From contig JAAYWX010000313.1 in NCBI GenBank assembly GCA_012516225.1, positions 1 to 14,098 of the forward strand: a stretch of 14,098 nucleotides of DNA, read 5' to 3'. Below the pieces are notes generated by a model. That model was not told the DNA's origin, did not search any database, and was given only the letters and a program-made list of their open reading frames with translations. Positions 7,320-14,098 of this stretch are shown in pieces (the first letter of the stretch is position 1; each line of letters opens with the position of its first letter). Position numbers and translations under genes: made by a program. This stretch comes from Clostridiales bacterium (GTDB lineage Bacteria; Bacillota; Clostridia; Oscillospirales; Oscillospiraceae).

Positions 7320-8192
7320 ATGAAATACGAGGGCAGCGTATATCGCCCTCCGAGCGAGGCGCACAGTTTAATAATACAGGTTACAATAGGGTGCTCTCAT
7401 AATTCCTGCACTTTCTGTCCGATGTATGCGGATAAAAAGTTCAGGATAAGGAGTTTTGAAGAAGTTTTTGCCGACCTTGAAGAAGCCAGAAGAGAAAATT
7501 CACATGTAGAGCGCATTTTTTTTGCAGACGGAGATGCCCTCTGCCTGTCAACGGAGAAACTCACTCCCCTTCTCGGCGCAGCAAAGGCTATTTTCCCGGA
7601 GTGCGGAAGGATAGGCGTTTACGGCAGGGCGGAAAATATTCTGCAAAAAAGCGATAAAGAACTTCTCCGCCTCAAAGATGCGGGATTGGGAATAATTTAT
7701 CTCGGAGCAGAATCCGGCTCATCGGAAGTACTTAAAAGAGTAAATAAAAAAGAAACGCCCGATGAAATTGTTGAGGCGGTTCACCGCGCGGAGAGTGCAG
7801 GAATACCAGTTTCGGTTACTTTTATTTCAGGGCTGGGTGGAAGAGAGTTTTTAGAGGAACACGCTGTTCAAACAGGAAAGATGATAGGAGCTATGGGAGC
7901 GTCATATGTAGGGCTTTTAACGCTTATGGTTGCTCCCGGTACCCCCCTTTGGGACGATGTGGCAAGCGGAAGGTTTATACAGCTTAAAACAGATGAGGTT
8001 CTCAAGGAACTGGAGCATATTCTTATAAATGCGAATTGTGAAAAAGACTGTGTAATCCGCAGCAACCATGCCTCCAACCGCTTGGTAATAAAGGGTACCC
8101 TGCCTGATGATAAAGAGTGCCTGCTCAATCAGGCGCACAGGGCAATGCATGATGAAAAAATGCTCAGACCTGACCGGTTCCGCGGATTTTGA
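7320..8192 (+). CDS. radical SAM protein of unknown substrate
   Basis: A 290-residue radical SAM enzyme that should use a 4Fe-4S cluster and S-adenosylmethionine to start radical chemistry. The cluster cysteines are Cys25, Cys30 and Cys33 (CSHNSCTFC), spaced C-x4-C-x2-C instead of the common C-x3-C-x2-C; I recall this variant in a widespread subfamily of stand-alone radical SAM proteins in anaerobes. YGRAENI and LGAESGS further on match the SAM-binding barrel. No SPASM or B12 domain is visible. I chose ATG at 7320 because AAGGAG (7306-7311) is eight bases upstream; GTG at 7314 would leave only two. There is a 96-base gap to the previous gene, so it may be monocistronic. The stop codon touches a terminator hairpin. 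Substrate unknown. Confidence 0.88.
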   Translation: MKYEGSVYRPPSEAHSLIIQVTIGCSHNSCTFCPMYADKKFRIRSFEEVFADLEEARRENSHVERIFFADGDALCLSTEKLTPLLGAAKAIFPECGRIGVYGRAENILQKSDKELLRLKDAGLGIIYLGAESGSSEVLKRVNKKETPDEIVEAVHRAESAGIPVSVTFISGLGGREFLEEHAVQTGKMIGAMGASYVGLLTLMVAPGTPLWDDVASGRFIQLKTDEVLKELEHILINANCEKDCVIRSNHASNRLVIKGTLPDDKECLLNQAHRAMHDEKMLRPDRFRGF

Positions 8193-8244
8193 AATAAACG
8201 TGCCTGATACGCACTAATATAGTGCGTATCAGGCATGTTTATTT
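8192..8244. terminator. 25-bp hairpin terminator, probably bidirectional
   Basis: Arms 8192-8216 and 8220-8244 pair over 25 bp, with only one G-U wobble, around a three-base loop. The outer part is AAATAAAC with GTTTATTT, giving A-rich and U-rich flanks on both strands. It begins at the last base of the radical SAM stop codon. The length and near-perfection are greater than a usual terminator. Confidence 0.8.
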
Positions 8245-8262
8245 AACTGCAAAGAAAAGCAT

Positions 8263-8302
8263 TGTGCATACGAAACCGGCCCGTAACAGCTTCGTATGCA
8301 CA
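8263..8302. repeat. perfect 12-bp inverted repeat in the phosphoketolase leader
   Basis: TGTGCATACGAA (8263-8274) is exactly mirrored by TTCGTATGCACA (8291-8302) around a 16-base centre. No U-tract follows, so it is not a terminator. An AGGAGG (8304-8309) begins one base after the right arm. It could be an operator for a dimeric regulator or an RNA stem-loop controlling downstream translation or processing. Confidence 0.7.
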
Positions 8303-8313
8303 TAGGAGGACAC

Positions 8314-8493
8314 ATGGTGAGAAGGAGGTTGTGTTTTCAATTTGGAGTATACCATTACATAGAGAGGGGCACAAGCCGCTATGGGGGTTTAAATTTTTTA
8401 AAATATTTATGGCGGAAAGATATAGTATTATATAATAGCTTAAAGGGAAATACTATCAAAAGTTATTTAGAGATAAGAAAGGTGAACAAATAA
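8314..8493 (+). CDS. doubtful small ORF upstream of phosphoketolase
   Basis: A 59-residue ORF starting at ATG 8314, with AGGAGG (8304-8309) four bases upstream; an upstream ATG at 8296 lies inside the inverted repeat and is less likely. The product is Arg/Lys-rich with aromatic residues, no recognisable domain and no signal or membrane helix. Its stop overlaps the phosphoketolase start (TAATG), as in translational coupling. Against it: the sequence is much richer in A+T than its neighbours, contains promoter-like TATAAT (8431-8436), and shows no codon pattern of the other genes. Most likely it is untranslated leader or a short leader peptide. Confidence 0.22.
   Translation: MVRRRLCFQFGVYHYIERGTSRYGGLNFLKYLWRKDIVLYNSLKGNTIKSYLEIRKVNK
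8431..8436 (+). promoter_or_regulatory. possible -10 element for phosphoketolase
   Basis: A perfect TATAAT lies 57 bases before the phosphoketolase start in an A+T-rich stretch (about 8388-8470). The best -35 candidate, TTTATG at 8406-8411, matches three of six and is 19 bases away. If used, the small ORF upstream would not be on this transcript. Weak call. Confidence 0.35.
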
Positions 8494-10874
8494 TGGATAA
8501 AGAAAATACCATAGCCGCAGGAAAAGGCGTAACAAGAGAGCTTCTTGAAAAAATGGACGCATGGTGGCGTGCCTCAAACTATCTTTCCGCTTGCCAGCTT
8601 TATCTTCTGGACAATCCTCTCCTCCGCGAAAAACTTGCGCCGGAGCATGTAAAGAAGAAAATAGTAGGGCACTGGGGAACAGTTCCGGGACAAAATTTTA
8701 TTTATACGCATCTTAACAGAGTGATAATCAAATATGACCTCGACATGATATATATTTCCGGCCCGGGGCACGGCGGCAACGCCATGCTTTCTCAGGACTG
8801 GCTGGACGGAAGCTACAGCGAAGTGTACCCGAATATCAGCCAGGACTATGAGGGAATGAAAAAATTTTTTAAACAGTTTTCATTTCCGGGAGGAACATCC
8901 AGCCATGTTGCTCCGGAAGTTCCCGGGTCGATAAACGAAGGAGGAGAGCTTGGATACAGCCTTGCCCACGCTTTTGGTGCGGTGCTTGACAATCCAGACC
9001 TTATTGCGGCTTGCGTGGTAGGAGACGGAGAAGCGGAAACAGGACCGCTTGCAACGGCATGGCATTCAAACAAATTCACAAATCCTGTTACGGACGGCAC
9101 AGTTCTGCCTATTTTGCACCTGAACGGATATAAAATAAGCAATCCTACTGTCTTTTCAAGAATATCAAAGGAAGAAACCCGGAAGTTTTTTGAAGGCTGC
9201 GGCTGGAAACCGTATTTTGTCGAAGGCAGCGATCCGATGGAAATGCACGCCATTATGGCGGAAACACTGGATAATGTTATAGGCGAAATACTTGAAATTC
9301 GGAAAAAAGCAAGGGAAAGCAACAATTATGATAGGGTTGTTTGGCCCATGATAGTGCTGAGGACTCCAAAAGGGTGGACAGGGCCGAAAGAAGTCGTCGG
9401 AAACAAAATTGAAGGGACATTCCGTTCGCATCAGGTGCCGCTTTCCATGGAAGACCCGTCGCATCTCGAATTGCTGCAAAGCTGGCTTTTAAGCTATAGA
9501 CCCCAAGAACTGTTCGATGAAAACGGGAAACCTGTGCCGGAGCTTCAGGAGCTTGCCCCAAAAGGCAGCCGGCGAATGGGAGCCAATCCCCACGCAAATG
9601 GCGGACTTTTGCTGCGTGATTTAAGAATGCCCGATTTCCGCGATTATGCTGTGGACGTACCTACTCCAGGCGCGGTCACTGCGCAGGATATGACAGAACT
9701 CGGAGGATTCGTAAGAGATATTTTCAAACTAAACAGGGAAAGCAGAAACTTCCGTGTATTCGGCCCGGATGAAACCATGTCCAACAGGCTTGGACGGGTA
9801 TTTGAAGAAACAAACAGAAGCTGGAACGGGGAAAGAAATTACGATGACGAATTTCTCTCTCCGGACGGAAGGGTTATGGACTCCATGCTTTCTGAGCATA
9901 TGTGCGAAGGCTGGCTTGAAGGATACCTGCTTACCGGACGCCACGGATTTTTCAACAGCTATGAAGCATTTATCAGAATTGTCGATTCAATGTTTGCACA
10001 GCATGCAAAATGGCTGAAAGTATGCAACCAGCTTCCTTGGCGTCATGATATAGCCTCTCTTAACTATGTTTTGTCTTCCAATGTATGGCAGCAGGACCAC
10101 AACGGATTTACGCACCAAGACCCGGGTTTTCTTGATCATGTCGCCAACAAGAAAGCGGACGTTATAAGGATTTATCTTCCACCTGATGCAAACTGCCTGC
10201 TTTCAACTTTTGACCATTGCATAAGAAGCAGGAATTTCGTAAACGTTATTGTTGCATCCAAGCATCCGCGCCCGCAGTGGCTGACGATGGAGCAAGCTAT
10301 AAAGCACTGTACTCAGGGGATAGGCATATGGGAATGGGCGTCTAACGATCAGGATTCTGAGCCGGACATCGTAATGGCGTGCTGCGGAGATACGCCCACA
10401 CTGGAAACGCTTGCCGCTGTGATGATACTCCGCAAGGTACTGCCAGAAATAAAAATCAGGGTTGTCAATGTAGTGGATCTTATGAGGCTTCAGCCAAACA
10501 CAGAACATCCGCATGGGCTGACGGACGAGGACTATGATATGCTTTTTACCAAGGATAAACCGATCGTTTTTGCGTTTCACGGATATCCGACCCTTGTCCA
10601 TGAACTGACTTACAGGCGGCACAATAAAAATCTTCATGTGCGCGGTTATAAGGAGGAAGGCACGATAACAACACCGTTTGATATGCGCGTCCAGAATGAT
10701 ATAGACCGCTTCCACCTTGTCATGGACGTGGTGTACAGGCTGCCGCAGCTTGGAAACAGAGGAGCGTTTCTAATTCAGCAGATGAAGGACAAACTTGTGG
10801 AGCATAAGCAATATATAACAAAAAACGGTGTGGACCTGCCGGAAGTGCGCAATTGGAAATGGAGCGTAAGCTAA
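8493..10874 (+). CDS. xfp: phosphoketolase (xylulose-5-phosphate, possibly also fructose-6-phosphate)
   Basis: Thiamine diphosphate enzyme that splits xylulose 5-phosphate with phosphate into acetyl phosphate and glyceraldehyde 3-phosphate; some members also take fructose 6-phosphate, which I cannot decide here. The 793 residues are full length for the family. Signature blocks are intact: GHWGTVPGQNF (59-69) with His60, SGPGHGG (89-95) with His93, SSHVAPEVPGSINEGGELG (136-154) with His138, the ThDP-binding GDGEAETGP (177-185) with Asn211 in HLNGYKISNPT, and DETMSNRL in the middle domain. The ATG has AAAGGTG (8478-8484) eight bases upstream. It has its own terminator and no sugar transporter beside it. 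It supplies acetyl phosphate for ATP through acetate kinase, which is not in the window. Confidence 0.97.
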   Translation: MDKENTIAAGKGVTRELLEKMDAWWRASNYLSACQLYLLDNPLLREKLAPEHVKKKIVGHWGTVPGQNFIYTHLNRVIIKYDLDMIYISGPGHGGNAMLSQDWLDGSYSEVYPNISQDYEGMKKFFKQFSFPGGTSSHVAPEVPGSINEGGELGYSLAHAFGAVLDNPDLIAACVVGDGEAETGPLATAWHSNKFTNPVTDGTVLPILHLNGYKISNPTVFSRISKEETRKFFEGCGWKPYFVEGSDPMEMHAIMAETLDNVIGEILEIRKKARESNNYDRVVWPMIVLRTPKGWTGPKEVVGNKIEGTFRSHQVPLSMEDPSHLELLQSWLLSYRPQELFDENGKPVPELQELAPKGSRRMGANPHANGGLLLRDLRMPDFRDYAVDVPTPGAVTAQDMTELGGFVRDIFKLNRESRNFRVFGPDETMSNRLGRVFEETNRSWNGERNYDDEFLSPDGRVMDSMLSEHMCEGWLEGYLLTGRHGFFNSYEAFIRIVDSMFAQHAKWLKVCNQLPWRHDIASLNYVLSSNVWQQDHNGFTHQDPGFLDHVANKKADVIRIYLPPDANCLLSTFDHCIRSRNFVNVIVASKHPRPQWLTMEQAIKHCTQGIGIWEWASNDQDSEPDIVMACCGDTPTLETLAAVMILRKVLPEIKIRVVNVVDLMRLQPNTEHPHGLTDEDYDMLFTKDKPIVFAFHGYPTLVHELTYRRHNKNLHVRGYKEEGTITTPFDMRVQNDIDRFHLVMDVVYRLPQLGNRGAFLIQQMKDKLVEHKQYITKNGVDLPEVRNWKWSVS

Positions 10875-10887
10875 AGTTTGCATTTAT

Positions 10888-10927
10888 TCGAGGCGGTATT
10901 CTTTTAGAATACCGCCCCGATTTTTTT
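10888..10927 (+). terminator. intrinsic terminator of phosphoketolase gene
   Basis: A perfect 11-bp stem (10892-10902 with 10906-10916) with loop TTT is extended after one mismatch by three more pairs (10888-10890 with 10918-10920). A run of seven T residues (10921-10927) follows. It is a textbook Rho-independent terminator and separates the gene from the germination operon. Confidence 0.93.
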
Positions 10928-11028
10928 GGATAATACTGACGTTATTGCATGGCGAAAAGAAAGGGTTATTGAGTGCGTTTTTACAGATAATATTAGAAAA
11001 TGCGAAAAAATTCAAAGGAGGGATAAAT
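10928..11028. other. gap between terminator and gerKA
   Basis: About 100 bases of A+T-rich sequence holding the gerKA ribosome binding site (11016-11021) and presumably its promoter. GCATG at 10947-10951 resembles a sigma-G -35 and GATAATA at 10986-10992 resembles its -10, but their spacing is too long for one promoter. No RNA gene is visible. Confidence 0.3.
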
Positions 11029-12549
11029 ATGCGTCTGCCCGGAATATTGCATTCTAAATCGTCTCCGGACGAAAAGGGAGTCTTTCACTTTGACGAAGGT
11101 CTGCCTTATAAAGAACTACACAGGAATATAGAAGCTGTGGAAGAAATATTTAAAGACGATTCAATTCTTATAAAGCGGAGCTTTGCAAACCAAAGCCGAC
11201 CGGAAATAAAATGCTGCGCCTTCTTTTTTGATGGCATGGTTGACAACAAAATCATAGATGAATATGTCATAAAGCCCGTTATGACAAGCGATTTTCTGAG
11301 AGCGGATGAGGACATTGCCGACGAGATATATTCAAAGGTAATAGTTACAAACGATCTTAAAAAATCCGACGATTTCAAAGAGATAACCCAGAGCCTTATA
11401 TATGGGGATACAGTGCTTTTTATGGACGGAAGCGACAACGCTCTCATAATAAGCACAAAGGGCTGGCAGACCAGGGCGATAATGGAACCGGATGCCGAAA
11501 AGGTTCTGAGAGGGCCGAGAGAGGGTTTTACGGAATCCATGCTTGTCAACCTGTCTATGATAAGAAGAAGGCTTTGCACTCCGGATTTGAAGTTCAAGTC
11601 AAGGACATTTGGAACAAGGTCAAACACCAAGGCGTGCGTCTGTTATCTTGACAGTCTTGTGGACAGGAAAGTTCTTGACGAGTTTAACCGTCGGCTTGAC
11701 CAAATTGAAATAGACGGGGTAATAGATATAAACTACATTAACGAACAAATAAAAGATTCTCCTTTTTCGCTGTTCAAGACTACCGGTATCACAGAAAGGC
11801 CGGACGTTCTTGCGGCAAAGCTTCTTGAGGGAAAAGTGGCACTGATTCTTGATGGCACTCCGGTTGCGCTGACCGTCCCTTATTTGTTTGTAGAAAATTT
11901 CCAGTCAGGTGACGACTACTATCTTAATTTCTACTTTGCATCATTAGGACGTTTTCTCAGGATAACCGGCTTTTTAATATCTATAACTGTTCCGGCGCTT
12001 TATGTCGCCTTTACGACATACCACAGGGAAATGATTCCGACCAATCTTGCTCTAAGTATAATGGAAGCTCGTCAGGGAATTCCGTTTCCTACGGTGTTGG
12101 AGTGCGCGATTATGCTTGTTATATTTGAAATTATCCGGGAGGCAGGGCTGCGTATGCCATCCAATATCGGACAGGCACTGAGCATAGTAGGGGCGTTAGT
12201 AATAGGACAGGCGGCAGTTGAAGCAAGATTTATAAGCGCGCCTATGGTAATCATTGTAGCTGTTACGGCTATTACCGGACTGATGAATGTAAAATTAAAA
12301 GGCGCAACGGTAATTTTAAGATTTTTGTTTTTGTTTGCCGCAGCTTTTCTTGGGATTTTTGGACTATCATTTGCTCTTGTAGGACTTCTTGAGCACATTT
12401 TTTCACTTAGCTCTTTTGGAGTTGTATATGCGTCCCAAGTATCCTCTTTCAAGTTCAGCGAGTTCAAAGACAACATTTTCAGAGCACCGTGGCAGCATAT
12501 GAAAACAAGGCCGGTGTATGAGCAAAGAGATACAGTAAGGAAAAACTGA
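11029..12549 (+). CDS. gerKA: spore germination protein, GerA/GerKA family (A subunit)
   Basis: A subunit of a nutrient germinant receptor in the inner spore membrane. The 506-residue product has a large soluble N-terminal part (1 to about 275) and hydrophobic helices at about 308-330, 355-370, 383-398, 403-420 and 429-457. Family motifs include EPDAEKVLRGPREGFTE (153-169), LEGKVALILDGTP (266-278), FQSGDDYY (291-298) and IREAGLRMP (369-377). I chose ATG 11029 because AGGAGG (11016-11021) is seven bases upstream; an in-frame ATG at 10945 would add 28 poorly conserved-looking residues and lacks a good ribosome site. First of three ger genes; one base separates it from the next. A forespore sigma-G promoter would be expected, but I see no clear match. 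Confidence 0.93.
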   Translation: MRLPGILHSKSSPDEKGVFHFDEGLPYKELHRNIEAVEEIFKDDSILIKRSFANQSRPEIKCCAFFFDGMVDNKIIDEYVIKPVMTSDFLRADEDIADEIYSKVIVTNDLKKSDDFKEITQSLIYGDTVLFMDGSDNALIISTKGWQTRAIMEPDAEKVLRGPREGFTESMLVNLSMIRRRLCTPDLKFKSRTFGTRSNTKACVCYLDSLVDRKVLDEFNRRLDQIEIDGVIDINYINEQIKDSPFSLFKTTGITERPDVLAAKLLEGKVALILDGTPVALTVPYLFVENFQSGDDYYLNFYFASLGRFLRITGFLISITVPALYVAFTTYHREMIPTNLALSIMEARQGIPFPTVLECAIMLVIFEIIREAGLRMPSNIGQALSIVGALVIGQAAVEARFISAPMVIIVAVTAITGLMNVKLKGATVILRFLFLFAAAFLGIFGLSFALVGLLEHIFSLSSFGVVYASQVSSFKFSEFKDNIFRAPWQHMKTRPVYEQRDTVRKN

Positions 12550-12550
12550 T

Positions 12551-13690
12551 ATGTGGAAGAGAGCAATAATAATTTTTCATGTTCTTATTATGATTTTAAT
12601 GCTGACAGGCTGCTGGAACGCCGTAGAAATAGATCAGCAGATGAATGTTTCGGGAATAGCTACAGATATCGGAGAACAAGGCAGAAGATACCATATTTGC
12701 GCTGAGATAGTGGCGGTAAGCACCAGAGGGGGTTCGGGTATAAATGTATATGTCATAGAAACCGAGGGAGATACTATTTTTGAAAGTATACGAAATCTTA
12801 TGACCCTTACGTCGAAAAAACTTTATTTCGGACATTGCAAAACAATGATAATCGGAGAAGAAATAGCAAAATACGGAATATCTGAAATTCTTGATATGCC
12901 GATAAGGGATCATGAGCTAAGAATGACCATGAATATCGCTGTATCAAAGGGATGTGCCGCCAAAGAAATCCTAATGACTGAAGGTGTTTCAGCTCCAATC
13001 ATATCCTATAAAATTCACGATATGATAAAAAACTGTGAGAAAGTTATCGGCAGTGCGCCTTATTCCAAGACCTATCTCGTATATAACTGCATACAGACTC
13101 AGGGTGTTTGTTCAGTAATCCCGGCAGTGGAGCTTCAAAAAATTCAAAACAACAAAGTCCTTAAATTGTGCGGAGCAGGTGTGTTTAAAAAATGTAAGCT
13201 TGTCGGTTTTTTAAACGAGCTTCAGACGAAGAATTTGTCGTTCATGAATAATAAAATAAGATCAGGTTTGCTGACGTTTGAAGCTCCGGAAAGTTCGTAT
13301 GCCGATATGTCTTTTGAAATATATAAAAGCAAAACAAAAACAGACATAAGTTTTGATGGCAGCGGAATAACTGTAAATATTACAGTTAAAACAACTGCCG
13401 GTATCGGAGAGGTTGGGCAAAAAGCAAATTACAGCAATTTTGCCGAGATTGAAAAGACAAGGAACCACCTTGAAAAAGAAATGGAGAAGGATTTTTATCT
13501 TCTTATAGCCACTTCACAGAAAGACCTGCATTGCGATATTTTTGGAATTGGTATGCAGATAAGCAAACACTATCCTCAAAAATGGGAAAAATACAAAGAT
13601 AATTGGGAAGAAACTTTTCCCACAGTTAAATTCAATGTTAAAAGTGAAGTGAGGATTAAAGGCAGCGGAGTTGTAAACAGAGCCGCTTAA
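12551..13690 (+). CDS. gerKC: spore germination lipoprotein, Ger(x)C family (C subunit)
   Basis: C subunit of the germinant receptor, a lipoprotein on the outer face of the inner spore membrane. The 379 residues start with a signal peptide ending in lipobox LTGC, so Cys21 is the lipidated residue; the following W-N-x-x-E-I-D fits the conserved start of the mature family. An N-terminal domain (about 22-195) and a C-terminal domain (about 205-370) can be separated by the break after VIPAVELQKIQ. Length is normal. The gene begins one base after gerKA ends. Its ribosome site is weak (AAGG, 12537-12540), so it probably relies on translation of gerKA. The A-C-B order matches Bacillus gerK. Confidence 0.93.
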   Translation: MWKRAIIIFHVLIMILMLTGCWNAVEIDQQMNVSGIATDIGEQGRRYHICAEIVAVSTRGGSGINVYVIETEGDTIFESIRNLMTLTSKKLYFGHCKTMIIGEEIAKYGISEILDMPIRDHELRMTMNIAVSKGCAAKEILMTEGVSAPIISYKIHDMIKNCEKVIGSAPYSKTYLVYNCIQTQGVCSVIPAVELQKIQNNKVLKLCGAGVFKKCKLVGFLNELQTKNLSFMNNKIRSGLLTFEAPESSYADMSFEIYKSKTKTDISFDGSGITVNITVKTTAGIGEVGQKANYSNFAEIEKTRNHLEKEMEKDFYLLIATSQKDLHCDIFGIGMQISKHYPQKWEKYKDNWEETFPTVKFNVKSEVRIKGSGVVNRAA

Positions 13691-13725
13691 TTAAGGATTT
13701 GGCAAACTGTTTTAGAAGGTGAATC

Positions 13726-14098
13726 ATGACTAAAGGAATAACCGGCAAACAGGCCGTTAGTATGATGATACTCTTTCAGCTTGGCAGTTCTCTGGTTACG
13801 GGGACAAGCATGAAAGCAGATCAGGATTCGTGGATTGTCCTGATAGTGGCAATAATATTATCTGTGCCCATAGTTTTAATGTACGCCCGGCTTAATGAGC
13901 TTGCTCCGGGAAAAGATTTTTTCGAGATGTCTTATCTGGCTTTTGGCAAAACATGGGGGGGAGTTATAGCTTTCCTTTCCGCCCTTTTTTCGTTTCACTT
14001 GGGCGCTCTTGTCATTAAAAATTTTACAGAATATATACAGGTCGTATCCCTGCCCGAAACTCCACAAGTTATCAGTGCCGTTTGCATAGGGTTAATAG
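13726..14098 (+). CDS. gerKB: spore germination protein, GerKB family permease (B subunit), truncated by window end
   Basis: B subunit of the germinant receptor, a membrane protein of the amino acid permease superfamily that is known to take part in germinant recognition. Only the first 124 residues are in the window and the frame is still open at the end; full members are about 360 residues. It begins MTKGITGKQA and has hydrophobic segments at about 11-27, 35-54 and 78-97; the GTSMKADQDSW stretch (26-36) between the first two is typical of the family. The ATG follows AGAAGGTG by a few bases and lies 35 bases after gerKC, in the same operon. Confidence 0.9.
   Translation, partial: MTKGITGKQAVSMMILFQLGSSLVTGTSMKADQDSWIVLIVAIILSVPIVLMYARLNELAPGKDFFEMSYLAFGKTWGGVIAFLSALFSFHLGALVIKNFTEYIQVVSLPETPQVISAVCIGLI

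Noticed and set aside
8331..8435. 34-codon frame from GTG 8331 after AAGGAGG
   Set aside because: Spacing between ribosome site and start is only about two bases, and the product shows no recognisable feature.
10945..11028. 28-residue N-terminal extension of gerKA
   Set aside because: The perfect AGGAGG at 11016-11021 points to the ATG at 11029; the upstream ATG has no good ribosome site and overlaps the presumed promoter region.
13876..14067. 63-codon minus-strand open frame at the window end
   Set aside because: Antisense to the clearly recognisable start of gerKB, which remains open to the end of the window.

Overview
The window fits an anaerobic, spore-forming member of the Clostridia. 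Three things point there: an Rnf complex in the Firmicutes gene order CDGEAB, a GerA-type spore germinant receptor operon, and strong AGGAGG ribosome binding sites with moderate G+C. I cannot name a genus from the sequence alone. The window is densely coding, with almost everything on the + strand. The one exception is the first gene, which is divergent. I see no rRNA, tRNA, CRISPR array, insertion sequence or phage gene.

Bases 64-1065 (- strand) encode a lipoprotein ApbE flavin transferase. It is divergent from rnfCDGEAB (1247-6244), which encodes all six subunits of the ion-pumping ferredoxin:NAD+ oxidoreductase. The rnf genes overlap or nearly abut, follow a good sigma-A promoter (1148-1176) and end at a hairpin terminator (6249-6286). 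The linkage makes sense: ApbE attaches FMN covalently to threonines of RnfG and RnfD, and both acceptor motifs are visible. Next comes a two-gene unit (6352-7223) of a membrane-anchored NusG-domain-II-like protein and a small Gx-family membrane protein that resembles ECF transporter S components. These may form an accessory flavin or redox module for Rnf, but that is inference.

A stand-alone radical SAM protein (7320-8192) follows, closed by a 25-bp near-perfect hairpin. The 300-bp stretch before the next gene holds a second, perfect 12-bp inverted repeat, an A+T-rich leader and a doubtful 59-codon ORF. Then comes a full-length phosphoketolase (8493-10874), which makes acetyl phosphate from sugar phosphates, with its own strong terminator (10888-10927).

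The last region is a germination receptor operon in the order gerKA-gerKC-gerKB (from 11029). The third gene runs off the end of the window. Energy metabolism (Rnf, phosphoketolase) and sporulation (Ger) look like separate transcription units that happen to be neighbours. The least explained parts are the NusG-II/Gx pair, the four-cysteine tail of RnfE and the structured leader of the phosphoketolase gene.
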